A stretch of 64,000 nucleotides of DNA, taken from positions 310,001 to 374,000 of the forward strand of contig NZ_LT629797.1 of NCBI RefSeq assembly GCF_900106015.1, written 5' to 3'. Below the pieces are notes generated by a model. That model saw nothing but the letters and a program-made list of their open reading frames with translations. It was not told where the DNA came from and did not search any database. Of this stretch, positions 8,247-18,389 are shown in pieces. The first letter of the stretch is position 1; every line of letters starts with the position of its first letter. A program made the translations under genes and the position numbers. Source of the stretch: Pseudomonas sihuiensis. GTDB taxonomy: Bacteria; Pseudomonadota; Gammaproteobacteria; Pseudomonadales; Pseudomonadaceae.

Positions 8247-9671
8247 ATGAGAAAACTCAAGTCCATTGCGCCGTTGTTGGCGGTTGCCTTGCTCTGGGGG
8301 CAAAGTCTGCTGGCTCAGGCCAGCCTGCCTGATTTCACCGATCTGGTAGAAGAGGCCTCGCCTGCGGTGGTCAATATCAGTACCCGCCAGAAGATGCCCG
8401 AGCGCGCCGTTGCCGGGCAGCCGGGCTTGCCTGATCTGGAAGGGCTGCCGCCGATGTTCCGCGAGTTCTTCGAGCGCAGCATCCCTCAGATTCCGCGTAA
8501 TCCGGGTGGTCGCCAGCGCGAAGCGCAGTCGCTGGGTTCCGGTTTCATCATCTCGCCGGACGGCTACATCATGACCAACAATCATGTGGTCGCTGACGCC
8601 GATGAAATCATCGTGCGTCTGTCTGATCGCAGCGAGCTGGAAGCCAAATTGATTGGTGCCGATCCGCGTAGCGACGTCGCGTTGCTCAAGGTCGAGGGCA
8701 AGGACCTGCCTGTGGTTCGCCTGGGTAAGGCCGATGACCTGAAGGTCGGCGAGTGGGTGCTGGCCATCGGTTCGCCGTTCGGCTTCGATCACTCGGTGAC
8801 GGCAGGGATCGTCAGCGCCAAGGGGCGTAACCTGCCGAGCGACAGCTATGTACCGTTCATCCAGACCGATGTGGCTATCAACCCGGGCAACTCTGGCGGC
8901 CCACTGTTCAACCTGCAAGGTGAGGTGGTGGGCATCAATTCGCAGATCTTCACCCGTTCCGGCGGTTTCATGGGGCTGTCCTTTGCCATCCCGATGGAAG
9001 TGGCCATGCAGGTGGCCGACCAGCTTAAGGCTGATGGCAAGGTGACCCGCGGCTGGCTCGGCGTAGTGATTCAGGAAGTGAACAAGGATCTGGCCGAGTC
9101 CTTCGGCCTGGACAAGCCGGCTGGCGCGCTGGTCGCGCAGGTACTTGAAGATGGGCCGGCGGACAAGGGCGGTCTGCAGGTAGGTGACGTGATTCTCAGC
9201 CTCAATGGCAAGCCGATCATCATGTCGGCTGACCTGCCGCACCTCGTGGGTGGTCTGAAGCCGGGTGAGAAAGCCGAGCTGGATGTCGTACGTGATGGCT
9301 CGCGCAAGAAGCTCAACGTTACCGTCGGCACGCTGCCGGAGGAAGGCCAGGAACTGGCGTCTTCCGGTTCGGCGCAGGGTGGCGAGCGCAGCAACAACCG
9401 CCTGGGTGTAACGGTGGTGGAGCTGACTGCCGAGCAGAAGAAAGGCCTCGACCTCAAGGGCGGGGTGGTAGTCAAGGAAGTGCTCAATGGTCCTGCGGCC
9501 ATGATTGGCCTGCGTCCTGGTGACGTGATCACCCACCTGAACAATCAGGCCATTGACTCCATCAGCGCCTTCACCCAGGTGGCGCAGGATCTGCCGAAGA
9601 ATCGTTCGGTATCCATGCGCGTGCTGCGTCAGGGGCGTGCCAGCTTCATCACCTTCAAGCTGGCTGAGTAA
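8247..9671 (+). CDS. mucD: Periplasmic serine protease MucD (DegP/Do family)
   Basis: A 474-residue protein starting at ATG 8247, preceded by GGGGAG at 8231-8236; the frame is open further upstream but this start gives the known MucD length and a proper signal peptide (hydrophobic residues 7-22, AQA-S). The trypsin-like triad is visible as His113 (TNNHVVAD), Asp143 (DPRSDVALLKV) and Ser216 (NPGNSGGPL). Two PDZ domains follow, about 255-350 and 365-470. MucD degrades misfolded envelope proteins and dampens AlgU activity. A hairpin terminator follows the stop. Confidence 0.97.
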   Translation: MRKLKSIAPLLAVALLWGQSLLAQASLPDFTDLVEEASPAVVNISTRQKMPERAVAGQPGLPDLEGLPPMFREFFERSIPQIPRNPGGRQREAQSLGSGFIISPDGYIMTNNHVVADADEIIVRLSDRSELEAKLIGADPRSDVALLKVEGKDLPVVRLGKADDLKVGEWVLAIGSPFGFDHSVTAGIVSAKGRNLPSDSYVPFIQTDVAINPGNSGGPLFNLQGEVVGINSQIFTRSGGFMGLSFAIPMEVAMQVADQLKADGKVTRGWLGVVIQEVNKDLAESFGLDKPAGALVAQVLEDGPADKGGLQVGDVILSLNGKPIIMSADLPHLVGGLKPGEKAELDVVRDGSRKKLNVTVGTLPEEGQELASSGSAQGGERSNNRLGVTVVELTAEQKKGLDLKGGVVVKEVLNGPAAMIGLRPGDVITHLNNQAIDSISAFTQVAQDLPKNRSVSMRVLRQGRASFITFKLAE

Positions 9672-9690
9672 TCCGGGCAAGGCTGAAGAG

Positions 9691-9713
9691 GGGCGCTTTC
9701 GAGCGCCCTTCTT
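9691..9713 (+). terminator. Rho-independent type terminator after mucD
   Basis: A perfect 7-bp stem, GGGCGCT / AGCGCCC, closed by a TTCG tetraloop and followed by TTCTTC. It lies 20 bp after the mucD stop and separates the algU operon from lepA. The T-tract is interrupted by C. Confidence 0.7.
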
Positions 9714-9739
9714 CGTATCCGCGCCAATGCTGTGCAGGC

Positions 9740-9769
9740 GTGACGCGGTCATGAGGGATCGGGTACAAT
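9740..9769 (+). promoter_or_regulatory. Probable sigma-70 promoter of lepA
   Basis: TACAAT at 9764-9769 is a good -10. GTGACG at 9740-9745 lies 18 bp upstream as a weak -35. It sits between the mucD terminator and the lepA start at 9823. Confidence 0.45.
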
Positions 9770-9822
9770 CCGCGGCTATTTTCGGCAAGCGTCTTGCCTG
9801 CGCCTTCTTTGAGTGTTGATCC

Positions 9823-11622
9823 GTGAGTGACCTGAGTCATATCCGCAATTTTTCCATCATTGCCCACATCGACCACGGCAAGTCCACCCTGGCTGACCGT
9901 TTCATCCAGATGTGCGGCGGCCTCGCCGCACGTGAAATGGAGGCTCAGGTTCTCGACTCCATGGACCTGGAGCGCGAGCGCGGCATCACCATCAAGGCCC
10001 ACAGCGTCACCCTTCACTACAAGGCGAAGGACGGCAAGACGTACCAATTGAACTTCATCGACACCCCCGGTCACGTGGACTTCACCTACGAAGTTTCACG
10101 CTCGCTGGCTGCCTGCGAGGGCGCGCTGCTGGTGGTCGACGCGGGCCAGGGCGTCGAGGCACAGTCGGTTGCCAACTGCTACACCGCCATCGAGCAGGGC
10201 CTGGAAGTGATGCCCGTGCTGAACAAGATGGACCTGCCCCAGGCCGACCCGGACCGCGTCAAGGACGAGATCGAGAAGATCATCGGCATCGACGCCACCG
10301 ACGCCGTGGCTTGCAGCGCCAAGAGCGGCATGGGTGTGGACGAAGTGCTCGAGCGTCTGGTGCAGACCATTCCGGCGCCCGAGGGTGAGATCGATGCGCC
10401 GTTGCAGGCGCTGATCATCGACTCCTGGTTCGACAACTACCTGGGCGTGGTCTCGCTGGTGCGCGTACGCCAGGGCCGCGTCAAGAAAGGTGACAAGATT
10501 CTGGTCAAGTCCACCGGCAAGGTGCATCTGGTCGACAGCGTCGGTGTCTTCACCCCGAAACATACCGCCACCGCCGACCTCAAGGCCGGTGAAGTGGGCT
10601 TCATCATCGCCAGCATCAAGGACATTCACGGCGCGCCGGTGGGCGACACCCTGACCCTGTCCTCGACCCCCGAAGTGGAAGTGCTGCCGGGCTTCAAGAA
10701 GATCCAGCCGCAGGTCTACGCCGGTCTGTTCCCGGTCAGCTCCGACGATTTCGAGGACTTCCGCGACGCCCTGCAGAAGCTGACCCTCAACGACTCGTCG
10801 CTGCAGTATGCGCCGGAAAGCTCCGACGCCCTTGGCTTCGGCTTCCGTTGCGGCTTCCTCGGCATGCTGCACATGGAGATCATCCAGGAGCGCCTGGAGC
10901 GCGAGTACGACCTGGACCTGATCACCACCGCGCCGAGCGTGATCTACGAGCTCGAGCTCAAGACCGGTGAAACCATCACCGTCGACAACCCGTCCAAGCT
11001 GCCGGACGTTTCGTCCGTCGCCGATTTCCGCGAGCCGATCGTCACCGCGACCATTCTGGTGCCGCAGGAACACCTGGGTAACGTCATCACCCTGTGCATC
11101 GAGAAGCGTGGCGTGCAGCGTGACATGCAATTCCTCGGTTCCCAGGTTCAGGTTCGCTATGACCTGCCGATGAACGAGGTGGTGCTGGACTTCTTCGATC
11201 GTCTGAAGTCGACCAGCCGTGGTTATGCCTCGCTGGACTATCATTTCGATCGCTACCAGTCTGCCAACCTGGTCAAGCTGGACGTGCTGATCAATGGTGA
11301 CAAGGTCGATGCCCTGGCATTGATCGTGCACCGTGACAACGCCGCCTACAAAGGCCGTGCGTTGACCGAGAAGATGAAGGAACTGATCCCTCGGCAGATG
11401 TTCGATGTGGCGATCCAGGCAGCCATTGGCGGCCAGATCATCGCGCGGACCACTGTCAAGGCACTCAGAAAGAACGTACTGGCCAAGTGTTACGGTGGCG
11501 ACGTGAGCCGTAAGAAGAAGCTGCTCGAGAAGCAGAAAGCCGGTAAGAAACGCATGAAGCAGGTCGGCAACGTGGAAATCCCACAGGAAGCCTTCCTCGC
11601 TGTGCTCAGGTTGGATAGCTAA
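9823..11622 (+). CDS. lepA: Elongation factor 4 (LepA), ribosome-associated GTPase
   Basis: A 599-residue translational GTPase. G1 is [14 protein letters not shown] near residue 13, the switch I region [10 protein letters not shown]3 DTPGHVDF and G4 NKMDLP follow. The LepA-specific C-terminal domain ends with basic [11 protein letters not shown]. LepA binds ribosomes and affects initiation or translocation under stress; back-translocation has been proposed. It starts with GTG 9823. lepB begins 6 bp after its stop, the widely conserved lepA-lepB pair. Confidence 0.98.
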   Translation: MSDLSHIRNFSIIAHIDHGKSTLADRFIQMCGGLAAREMEAQVLDSMDLERERGITIKAHSVTLHYKAKDGKTYQLNFIDTPGHVDFTYEVSRSLAACEGALLVVDAGQGVEAQSVANCYTAIEQGLEVMPVLNKMDLPQADPDRVKDEIEKIIGIDATDAVACSAKSGMGVDEVLERLVQTIPAPEGEIDAPLQALIIDSWFDNYLGVVSLVRVRQGRVKKGDKILVKSTGKVHLVDSVGVFTPKHTATADLKAGEVGFIIASIKDIHGAPVGDTLTLSSTPEVEVLPGFKKIQPQVYAGLFPVSSDDFEDFRDALQKLTLNDSSLQYAPESSDALGFGFRCGFLGMLHMEIIQERLEREYDLDLITTAPSVIYELELKTGETITVDNPSKLPDVSSVADFREPIVTATILVPQEHLGNVITLCIEKRGVQRDMQFLGSQVQVRYDLPMNEVVLDFFDRLKSTSRGYASLDYHFDRYQSANLVKLDVLINGDKVDALALIVHRDNAAYKGRALTEKMKELIPRQMFDVAIQAAIGGQIIARTTVKALRKNVLAKCYGGDVSRKKKLLEKQKAGKKRMKQVGNVEIPQEAFLAVLRLDS

Positions 11623-11628
11623 GGCTCT

Positions 11629-12483
11629 ATGTCGATCAATTTCCCGCTCCTGTTGGTTATCGCGGTCGCCGTTTGCGGCTTCCTGGCCCTGATCGATCTG
11701 ATTCTGCTGGCTCCGCGCCGCCGTGCGGCGATTGCGGCCTACCAGGGGCGGGTCGATGATCCGGACGACAGGGTGCTGGAGCGCCTGAGCAAGGAGCCCT
11801 TGCTGGTCGAGTACGGCAAATCCTTCTTCCCAGTCCTGGCCATCGTGCTGGTGCTGCGCTCGTTTCTGGTCGAGCCGTTCCAGATTCCTTCCGGATCGAT
11901 GAAGCCGACTCTGGAAGTGGGCGATTTCATCCTGGTCAACAAGTTCGCCTACGGCATTCGCCTGCCGGTAATCGACGAGAAGATCATCGAGGTGGACAAC
12001 CCGCAACGCGGCGATGTGATGGTGTTCCGCTACCCCAGCGATCCCACCATCAACTACATCAAGCGCGTGGTGGGCCTGCCGGGTGATCGCATCGAGTACA
12101 CCCAGGGCAAGCGTCTGCTGATCAACGGCGAGCCGGTGGCCGAGAAGTTGGTCGGCGAAGAGCCTGGCAGCCTGGGCGGTGCGATGCTCTATCAGGAGCG
12201 TCTGGGTCAGGTCGAGCACACCATCCGCAAGGAAATGACCCGCATGCGCCGCGAGCCCGGCGGCCAATGGGTGGTGCCGGAAGGGCACTACTTCATGATG
12301 GGCGACAACCGTGACAACTCCAACGACAGCCGTTACTGGCGTGATCGTCATATCCCTCAGGAGCTGTGGGGCATGGTCCCTGACGACCATATCGTCGGCA
12401 AGGCATTCGCCATCTGGATGAGCTGGCCTGAGCCAAAGACCGGCAATCTGCCCAACTTCTCGCGTGTCGGCCTGATTCATTGA
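11629..12483 (+). CDS. lepB: Signal peptidase I
   Basis: A 284-residue S26 peptidase that removes Sec signal peptides at the periplasmic face. Two N-terminal membrane helices lie at about 5-27 and 66-80. The catalytic dyad is Ser90 (IPSGSMKPTL) and Lys145 (YIKRVVGLPGD), and the conserved MMGDNRDNSNDSR box is near residue 225. Six bp after lepA. Confidence 0.98.
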   Translation: MSINFPLLLVIAVAVCGFLALIDLILLAPRRRAAIAAYQGRVDDPDDRVLERLSKEPLLVEYGKSFFPVLAIVLVLRSFLVEPFQIPSGSMKPTLEVGDFILVNKFAYGIRLPVIDEKIIEVDNPQRGDVMVFRYPSDPTINYIKRVVGLPGDRIEYTQGKRLLINGEPVAEKLVGEEPGSLGGAMLYQERLGQVEHTIRKEMTRMRREPGGQWVVPEGHYFMMGDNRDNSNDSRYWRDRHIPQELWGMVPDDHIVGKAFAIWMSWPEPKTGNLPNFSRVGLIH

Positions 12484-12571
12484 GCACTGGCGCGCTGCTT
12501 TCGTCAGCGCCGCAGGCTATAAATAGTCTGGCCGTCAGGCTTTCCAACAAGACCGTCTATTGGGGATATAT

Positions 12572-12949
12572 ATGACTTTCGCGCGCTCGCAGCAGGGGCT
12601 TTCCATTCTGGGTTGGCTGGTGGTTCTGGCCGTAGTGGCATTCTTCGCCAGCACAGCGTTCAAGGTGCTGCCGCATTACCTGGACTATATGTCCATGGAG
12701 AAGATCATTACCTCGGTAGAAACCGACAAGGCTTCGGATGTTCGCACCGTCGGTGAGTTTTACAACCACGTGAGCAAGGGTATGCAGGTCAACAACATTC
12801 GTGACCTGAACATGCGCGACGCCATGCAGGTGAAGGTGGAAAACAACGAGTTTCTGGTCCACCTCAAATATGAAAAACGCGAGCCGCTGATCGAGAACCT
12901 CGATCTGGTGGTGAATTTCGACAAAGAATTTCGTGTACGGATGCCGTGA
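12572..12949 (+). CDS. DUF4845 membrane protein
   Basis: A 125-residue protein with one N-terminal membrane helix (residues about 11-30, [17 protein letters not shown]) and a small exported domain. It matches the DUF4845 family, which is found between lepB and rnc in many beta- and gammaproteobacteria. The function is unknown. ATG 12572 is used because the upstream in-frame TTG adds only four residues. Its TGA overlaps the GTG start of rnc, so the two are translationally coupled. Confidence 0.85.
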   Translation: MTFARSQQGLSILGWLVVLAVVAFFASTAFKVLPHYLDYMSMEKIITSVETDKASDVRTVGEFYNHVSKGMQVNNIRDLNMRDAMQVKVENNEFLVHLKYEKREPLIENLDLVVNFDKEFRVRMP

Positions 12950-13635
12950 GTCCCAATCTGTCCCGCCTCGAGCGCAAGCTCGGCTATAGCTTCAAGGACC
13001 AGGATCTGATGATCCTGGCTCTGACCCATCGCAGTTTCGCCGGCCGCAACAACGAGCGGCTGGAATTTCTCGGTGATGCCATTCTCAACTTCGTAGCCGG
13101 TGAGGCGCTGTTCGAGCGCTTTCCGCAGGCCCGCGAAGGTCAGTTGTCGCGCCTGCGCGCGCGCCTGGTCAAGGGCGAGACCCTGGCCGTGCTGGCGCGC
13201 GGTTTCGAGCTGGGCGAATATCTGCGCCTGGGCTCCGGTGAGCTGAAGAGCGGCGGTTTCCGCCGTGAGTCGATCCTCGCCGATGCGCTGGAGGCGCTGA
13301 TCGGCGCCATCTATCTGGATGCCGGCATGGAGGCGGCGCGCGAGCGCGTGCTGGACTGGCTGACCGGCGAGCTGGACGGCCTGACGCTGGTCGATACCAA
13401 CAAGGATCCGAAAACGCGCCTGCAGGAGTTTCTGCAATCGCGCGCCTGCGAACTGCCTCGTTACGAGGTGGTGGAGGTTCAGGGCGAGCCGCACTGCCGT
13501 ACCTTCATGGTCGAGTGCCAGGTGGCCCTGCTCAATGAAAAGACCCTGGGCCAGGGCGGCAGCCGGCGTATCGCCGAGCAGGTCGCTGCGGCTGCGGCGC
13601 TGATCGCCCTTGGGGTGGAGAATGGCAATGACTGA
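12946..13635 (+). CDS. rnc: Ribonuclease III
   Basis: A 229-residue double-strand-specific endoribonuclease that processes rRNA precursors and structured mRNAs. The signature [15 protein letters not shown] carries the metal-binding Glu and Asp near residues 37-45, a second acidic pair is in [18 protein letters not shown], and a double-stranded RNA-binding domain occupies about 157-226. It starts with GTG 12946 in the stop of the preceding gene and its end overlaps the start of era. Confidence 0.98.
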   Translation: MSPNLSRLERKLGYSFKDQDLMILALTHRSFAGRNNERLEFLGDAILNFVAGEALFERFPQAREGQLSRLRARLVKGETLAVLARGFELGEYLRLGSGELKSGGFRRESILADALEALIGAIYLDAGMEAARERVLDWLTGELDGLTLVDTNKDPKTRLQEFLQSRACELPRYEVVEVQGEPHCRTFMVECQVALLNEKTLGQGGSRRIAEQVAAAAALIALGVENGND

Positions 13636-14527
13636 TGCACCTGTTACCCGCTGCGGCTACGTCGCCATCGTCGGCCGGCCCAACGTGGGCAAGTCGACGC
13701 TGCTCAACCACATCCTCGGACAAAAGCTGGCGATCACCTCGCGCAAGCCGCAGACCACCCGTCACAACATGCTTGGGATCAAGACCGAGGGCGACATCCA
13801 GGCCGTCTACGTCGATACGCCCGGCCTGCACAAGCACAACGACAAGGCGCTCAACCGCTACATGAACCGCAGTGCGTCCACTGCGCTGAAGGACGTCGAC
13901 GTGGTGGTGTTCGTGGTCGACCGCATGCGCTGGACCGACGAGGATCAACTGGTGCTGGAAAAGGTCCAGCACGTCAAATGCCCGATCCTGCTGGCGGTGA
14001 ACAAGGCCGATCGTCTGGAAGACAAGAGCGAGCTGCTGCCGCACCTGAACTGGCTGGCCGAGCAACTGCCGCAGGCCGAGATCGTGCCGATCTCCGCGCT
14101 GCAGGGGCAGAACCTCGACACCCTGGAGAAACTGGTGGGCGAGCGTCTGCCGGAATCTGAACATTTCTACCCGGAAGACCAGATCACCGACCGCTCCAGC
14201 CGCTTCCTGGCTGCCGAGCTGATCCGCGAGAAGATCATGCGTCAGCTCGGCGCCGAGTTGCCGTACCAGATCACCGTGGAAATCGAGGAATTCAAGCAGG
14301 AGGGCCGCATTCTGCATATCCACGGCCTGATCCTGGTGGAGCGCGACGGGCAGAAGAAGATCATCATCGGCGACAAGGGCGAGCGCATCAAACGCATCGG
14401 CGCGGACGCGCGCAAGGACATGGAAACCATGTTCGACTCCAAGGTGATGCTCAACCTCTGGGTCAAGGTCAAAGGTGGCTGGTCCGACGACGAGCGCGCC
14501 CTGCGTTCGCTGGGTTACCTGGATTAG
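13628..14527 (+). CDS. era: GTPase Era
   Basis: A 299-residue GTPase needed for 16S rRNA maturation and 30S assembly. G1 is [10 protein letters not shown]3 DTPG, G4 NKAD, and a C-terminal KH domain contains [14 protein letters not shown], which binds the 3' end of 16S rRNA. ATG 13628 is chosen because GGAG at 13617-13620 is 7 bases upstream; ATG 13622, two codons earlier, is also possible. It overlaps the end of rnc, the conserved rnc-era pair. Confidence 0.97.
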   Translation: MTDAPVTRCGYVAIVGRPNVGKSTLLNHILGQKLAITSRKPQTTRHNMLGIKTEGDIQAVYVDTPGLHKHNDKALNRYMNRSASTALKDVDVVVFVVDRMRWTDEDQLVLEKVQHVKCPILLAVNKADRLEDKSELLPHLNWLAEQLPQAEIVPISALQGQNLDTLEKLVGERLPESEHFYPEDQITDRSSRFLAAELIREKIMRQLGAELPYQITVEIEEFKQEGRILHIHGLILVERDGQKKIIIGDKGERIKRIGADARKDMETMFDSKVMLNLWVKVKGGWSDDERALRSLGYLD

Positions 14528-14563
14528 CGGCTGCAGGCCGCAGGCTACAGGCTGCAGGAAAAC

Positions 14564-14596
14564 AGCCTGAAGCCTGAAGCCTGAAGCCTGAAGCCT
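14564..14596 (+). repeat. Heptamer tandem repeat before recO
   Basis: Four full copies and a partial fifth copy of AGCCTGA run from 14564 to 14596 and end directly against the recO ATG. A related CTGCAGGC/CAGGCT pattern fills 14530-14559. The array occupies the place where the recO ribosome binding site should be. Confidence 0.9.
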
Positions 14597-15283
14597 ATGC
14601 GTGCCGCCTACGTTCTGCATAGCCGCCCGTACAAGGAAAGCAGTGCCCTGGTGGATTTCTTCACCGCCCAGGGGCGCGTGCGTGCAGTACTGCGCGCCGC
14701 GCGCGGCAAGGTCGGCAGCATTGCCCGGCCATTCGCCCCACTGGAGCTGGAGCTGCGCGGGCGTGGTGAGTTGAAGAGCGTCGGCCGCCTGGAAAGCGCT
14801 GGCATCCCGCTGCTGCTGAGTGGCGAGGCGCTGTTTTCCGGGCTCTATCTCAACGAACTGCTGATTCGCCTTTTGCCGGCCGAAGATCCGCACCCATTGA
14901 TGCTCGAACACTACGGTCTGACCCTTCAGGCGCTGGCGGCCGGTCGGCCGCTGGAGCCGCTGCTGCGCGCATTCGAATGGCGCCTGCTGGACGAGCTGGG
15001 CTATGGTTTCGCCCTGGATCGCGACCAGCATGACCAGCCCATCGACCCTGCCGCGCTGTACCGCTGGCAGCAGGACATCGGCCTGGTGCCGGTGATACAA
15101 CTGCAGCCCGGTGTATTTCAGGGCCGCGAGCTGCTGGCCATGGTCGAGGCCGACTGGCAGACGCCGGGCGCACTGGCTGCTGCCAAGCGCCTGATGCGCC
15201 AGGCGCTGGCACCTCATCTTGGCGGCAGGCCCTTGGTCAGCCGCGAACTTTTCATGACGCTCAAGGAGTCCAAGCGTGACTGA
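14597..15283 (+). CDS. recO: DNA repair protein RecO
   Basis: A 228-residue recombination mediator that loads RecA on SSB-covered DNA together with RecR. The N-terminal OB-fold has [22 protein letters not shown], and a helical C-terminal domain follows. An in-frame TGA at 14582 forces the start to ATG 14597, so the N terminus is a few residues shorter than in some relatives, and no Shine-Dalgarno is visible because the heptamer array abuts the start. Translation may be weak or depend on coupling from era. It overlaps pdxJ by 8 bp. Confidence 0.95.
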   Translation: MRAAYVLHSRPYKESSALVDFFTAQGRVRAVLRAARGKVGSIARPFAPLELELRGRGELKSVGRLESAGIPLLLSGEALFSGLYLNELLIRLLPAEDPHPLMLEHYGLTLQALAAGRPLEPLLRAFEWRLLDELGYGFALDRDQHDQPIDPAALYRWQQDIGLVPVIQLQPGVFQGRELLAMVEADWQTPGALAAAKRLMRQALAPHLGGRPLVSRELFMTLKESKRD

Positions 15284-16022
15284 GGCCAATCGTATTCTGC
15301 TCGGCGTGAACATCGACCACGTCGCCACCCTGCGTCAGGCTCGCGGTACGCGCTACCCGGACCCGGTCAAGGCCGCGCTGGACGCCGAAGAAGCCGGCGC
15401 CGACGGCATTACCGTGCACCTGCGTGAAGACCGTCGGCACATCCAGGACCGCGATGTGCGCGTACTGGCTGACGTGTTGCAAACGCGGATGAACTTCGAG
15501 ATGGGCGTTACCGACTTCATGCTCGGTTTCGCCGAGCAGATTCGCCCGGCGCACGTCTGCCTGGTGCCGGAAACCCGCCAGGAGTTGACCACCGAAGGCG
15601 GCCTGGACGTGGCCGGTCAGGAGGCGCGCATCGCCGCAGCGGTGGAGCGCTTGTCACTGGCTGGCTGCGAAGTGTCGCTGTTCATCGATGCCGAGGAGCG
15701 GCAGATCGAGGCGGCCATGCGCGTCGGCGCGCCGGCCATCGAGTTGCACACCGGGCGCTACGCCGACGCCCACACGGCGGAAGAGGCGGCGCAGGAGCTG
15801 GCGCGGATTCGTGACGGGGTGATCTGCGGCCTCAACCACGGTCTGATCGTCAACGCCGGTCACGGCCTGCACTACCACAACGCCGAGGCCGTGGCCGCGA
15901 TTCCCGGCATCAACGAACTGAACATCGGTCACGCCATCGTCGCCCATGCGCTGTTCGTCGGCTTCAAGCAGGCGGTCGCCGAGATGAAAGCGCTGATCGT
16001 CGCGGCTGCCTACCGCGGCTAG
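15276..16022 (+). CDS. pdxJ: Pyridoxine 5'-phosphate synthase
   Basis: A 248-residue TIM-barrel enzyme that condenses 1-deoxyxylulose 5-phosphate with 3-amino-2-oxopropyl phosphate to make pyridoxine 5'-phosphate. The family start [17 protein letters not shown] and the phosphate-binding region near [14 protein letters not shown] are both present. It starts with GTG 15276 within recO, the standard recO-pdxJ overlap. It is the last gene of the lepA-to-pdxJ run; a REP-type palindrome follows. Confidence 0.98.
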   Translation: MTEANRILLGVNIDHVATLRQARGTRYPDPVKAALDAEEAGADGITVHLREDRRHIQDRDVRVLADVLQTRMNFEMGVTDFMLGFAEQIRPAHVCLVPETRQELTTEGGLDVAGQEARIAAAVERLSLAGCEVSLFIDAEERQIEAAMRVGAPAIELHTGRYADAHTAEEAAQELARIRDGVICGLNHGLIVNAGHGLHYHNAEAVAAIPGINELNIGHAIVAHALFVGFKQAVAEMKALIVAAAYRG

Positions 16023-16030
16023 CGTACTTT

Positions 16031-16088
16031 GTGGGAGGGGCTTCAGCCGCGACTTTCGATGGTCTATCGCCGCTGAAGCGCCTCCCAC
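16031..16088. repeat. REP-type palindrome between convergent genes
   Basis: GTGGGAGGGGCTTCAGCCGCGA (arm at 16031-16052) is answered by TCGCCGCTGAAGCGCCTCCCAC (16067-16088). It lies between the ends of pdxJ and the LysR gene and could end both transcripts. Sister copies are at 41441 and 62520. Confidence 0.85.
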
Positions 16089-16097
16089 TTCGCTCCT

Positions 16098-16982
16098 TCA
16101 GTCCTGGCTGAAAGCTTGAACCATCTGCCTGGCGAGTGCCTCGACAGCGTCGTTGCGTTGATGGCCGAGAATCAGCTTGATGTGGTACTCGCCAAGGGCG
16201 GGCAAGCCTTGTTCTGCGCCTAGTCGGCGCAGTGGTGGCTTGACCAGGCTGCGGGGGAAAGGTGCGATGGCCAGATCGGCGGTCATCGCCGCTTCCTGGC
16301 CGGCGCACTGCTCGCAGGAGTAGGCGATGCGATAGGCAAGCCCCTGCCGATCCAGCGCATCGAGCGCGGTGCGGCGCCAGGCGCAGCCGGGGTTGGCCAG
16401 TGCCAGCGGCAAGGGCGAGCGCTGCATGGCCAGGCCACCGTCACGCCCGGCCCAGACCAGCTCCTCCGAATAGATCACTTCGCCGCGCGCATCATCCAGG
16501 CCGTCGTTGCCGGCGTTGATCAGGGTCAGGTCCAGCTCGCCGGCATCCAGCTTCGCCACCAGATCCACACTGCGCCCGACATTGACCTCGACCTCCACGG
16601 CCGGATGGCTGCGGGCGAACAGAGTCAAGACACTCGGTAGTACGCGGTCGCCGATATCGTTCGGCGTACCGAAGCGCACGCGGCCGGTCAGCGTCGGGGT
16701 GAGAAAGCGTGCCACCGCTTCCTCGTTGAGCTTGAGCAGGCGCCTGGCATAGCCGAGTAGCACCTCGCCTTCGGCGGTCAGGCGAACCTGTCGTGCCTCG
16801 CGGATAAACAGGCGCTGGCCGAGGGTCTCCTCCAGCCGCTTGATCTGCAGGCTGACGGCCGCCGTGCTGCGAAACACCTGTGCTGCGGTGCGGGTAAAGC
16901 TGCCGCTGTCGGCGATGGCGACGAAAGTGCGCAGCACATCGTTTTCCAGAAGCGGCAGGGAGATGGGAGCTGTCGCGTTCAT
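16098..16982 (-). CDS. LysR-family transcriptional regulator
   Basis: A 294-residue LysR-type regulator. The N-terminal winged helix-turn-helix covers about 13-72 (VAIADSGSFTRTAAQVFRST, LEETLGQRLF), and a substrate-binding-like effector domain covers about 95-290. It reads divergently from a small gene at 17100, with an AT-rich gap holding a TTAA-N7-TTAA dyad next to its own start. LysR proteins usually repress themselves and control the divergent gene; that is inference here. The effector is unknown. Confidence 0.92.
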   Translation of the reverse strand: MNATAPISLPLLENDVLRTFVAIADSGSFTRTAAQVFRSTAAVSLQIKRLEETLGQRLFIREARQVRLTAEGEVLLGYARRLLKLNEEAVARFLTPTLTGRVRFGTPNDIGDRVLPSVLTLFARSHPAVEVEVNVGRSVDLVAKLDAGELDLTLINAGNDGLDDARGEVIYSEELVWAGRDGGLAMQRSPLPLALANPGCAWRRTALDALDRQGLAYRIAYSCEQCAGQEAAMTADLAIAPFPRSLVKPPLRRLGAEQGLPALGEYHIKLILGHQRNDAVEALARQMVQAFSQD

Positions 16983-16987
16983 TATCG

Positions 16988-17002
16988 TTAAATATTACTT
17001 AA
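16988..17002. promoter_or_regulatory. Candidate LysR box
   Basis: TTAAATATTACTTAA is an interrupted dyad containing the T-N11-A core expected of LysR sites. It lies 5 bp upstream of the LysR start, in an AT-rich stretch between it and the divergent gene. Confidence 0.4.
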
Positions 17003-17099
17003 TCCAGGTTTTGATATTTGTCGTTTGTTTGAACGATAGGCGCGTTTCATCCTGATCGCAAGCCCGGCAAGAAGCCGGCTGCGAAACGGAGGAAAGGTC

Positions 17100-17360
17100 A
17101 TGAACAGTTCGAGCAATCGCGACAAGTCGCGCCCAGCCATGCCCGAGTTCTATATGCCGGCCATGTGGCCGCTGGATCTGCAGAACGCCATCGTCGACTG
17201 GATTGGCGCCTGGTTCTGGCGTCGGCGTATGCGCCGCTTGCTGGCGCAGGACATCGAGGGAAGGATCCGCCTTGGCGGTGCTCGTGGCGTGGTGGAGCAG
17301 GGCGCCGGTGAACCGCTGCGGCTGATCGCACAGCGGCGGGCGCGTTGGCTGCGGCCGTAG
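17100..17360 (+). CDS. Small basic protein of unknown function
   Basis: An 86-residue protein starting at ATG 17100 after a clear GGAGG (17088-17092). The middle contains an aromatic amphipathic segment, IVDWIGAWFWRRRMRRLL, which could lie along a membrane; the end is Arg-rich. The WRRR pattern recalls DUF1127 small proteins but the rest does not match, so no family is claimed. It is divergent from the LysR gene and may be its target. The stop codon lies within the left arm of a 20-bp inverted repeat. Confidence 0.65.
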   Translation: MNSSSNRDKSRPAMPEFYMPAMWPLDLQNAIVDWIGAWFWRRRMRRLLAQDIEGRIRLGGARGVVEQGAGEPLRLIAQRRARWLRP

Positions 17361-17409
17361 GGCGGGTGCAACCCGCAAATTGCAGTCTGGCGGGTTGCAC
17401 CCGCCCTAC
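17357..17409. repeat. Perfect 20-bp inverted repeat, probable bidirectional terminator
   Basis: Arms at 17357-17376 and 17390-17409 (left arm starts GTAGGGCGGGTGCAACC) are exact reverse complements around a 13-base loop. It sits between the convergent small gene at 17100 and cmoB. Confidence 0.85.
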
Positions 17410-17423
17410 GAGAACCGCTGTCC

Positions 17424-18389
17424 TTAGGGCTTGCGTGCGATCAGCACGGCGCGGGTCGGTGCCGGCAGGCCTTCGACGGTGCGACTGTGGTCGGCCGGGT
17501 CGAGAAATTCCGGCAGCGACTGGAAGCGCATCCACTCGGTGGCGCGTTGTTCTTCCACCGAAGTAGTGCTGACGTCTACGCAGCGCACATCCTCGAAGCC
17601 GGCGCGGCGCAGCCAGCGCTCCAGGGCCGGCACCGAAGGCAGGAACCAGACATTGCGCATCTGCGCGTAGCGGTCTTCGGGCACCAGCACCTGTTCGGCA
17701 TCGCCTTCGACCACCAGGGTTTCCAGTACCAGCTCACCGTCCTTGACCAGCGCATCCTTCAGGTCGAGCAGGTGGTCGATGGGCGAGCGGCGGTGGTACA
17801 GCACGCCCATGGAGAACACCGTGTCGAAGCCCTGCAGCTTGGCCGGCAGTTCCTCGAAGGCCAGTGGCAGGTGCCACACCGGTTGGTCCGGCAGGTAGCG
17901 TTTCATCGCCAGGAACTGGCAGAGGAACAGCCAGTTAGGGTCGATGCCGACCACGCTGTCGGCACCGGCGCCGAGCATGCGCCACATGTAGTAGCCATTG
18001 CCGCAGCCGACGTCGAGGATACGCTTGCCATGCAGGTCGAGATGCGGGGCGACGCGCTGCCATTTCCAGTCCGAACGCCATTCGGTGTCGATATGCACGC
18101 CGAACAGCTCGAACGGGCCCTTGCGCCAGGGAATCAGCCCCTGCAGTGCGGCTTTCAATTGTGCGCGCGTGCTGTCATCGCAGGCGCCGCCGAAGGTGAA
18201 GCGCTGCACCAGTTCCACCTCGCTCACCGGCAGATCCGGTAGCGCCTGCACGGCACCGTACCAGCGCGGCAGATCGCCGTGACCGATGGCCAGTTTGGCG
18301 TCGAGCTGACCGGGCAACTCGCAGGCCCAGTCTTGCAACGGAGTACCGGCCAGTTGCGCCTGCAGGGCGTCGAGATCCAGATCGCGCAT
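17424..18389 (-). CDS. cmoB: tRNA U34 carboxymethyltransferase CmoB
   Basis: A 321-residue enzyme that transfers a carboxymethyl group from carboxy-S-adenosylmethionine to 5-hydroxyuridine at tRNA position 34, giving cmo5U. The SAM-type pocket is [16 protein letters not shown] near residue 125. A longer frame extends upstream but would read through cmoA; ATG 18389, or ATG 18392 one codon earlier, matches the E. coli length of 323. The start overlaps the cmoA stop, as expected for enzymes acting in sequence. Confidence 0.96.
   Translation of the reverse strand: MRDLDLDALQAQLAGTPLQDWACELPGQLDAKLAIGHGDLPRWYGAVQALPDLPVSEVELVQRFTFGGACDDSTRAQLKAALQGLIPWRKGPFELFGVHIDTEWRSDWKWQRVAPHLDLHGKRILDVGCGNGYYMWRMLGAGADSVVGIDPNWLFLCQFLAMKRYLPDQPVWHLPLAFEELPAKLQGFDTVFSMGVLYHRRSPIDHLLDLKDALVKDGELVLETLVVEGDAEQVLVPEDRYAQMRNVWFLPSVPALERWLRRAGFEDVRCVDVSTTSVEEQRATEWMRFQSLPEFLDPADHSRTVEGLPAPTRAVLIARKP

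Noticed and set aside
10096..12480. A 794-codon open frame on the minus strand opposite lepA and lepB
   Set aside because: It mirrors two certain genes, is His/Gln/Asp-rich without any domain, and lacks a ribosome binding site. It is a high-GC shadow frame.
14564..14596. Short repeats resembling a CRISPR array
   Set aside because: The units are contiguous heptamers without spacers; a simple tandem repeat.
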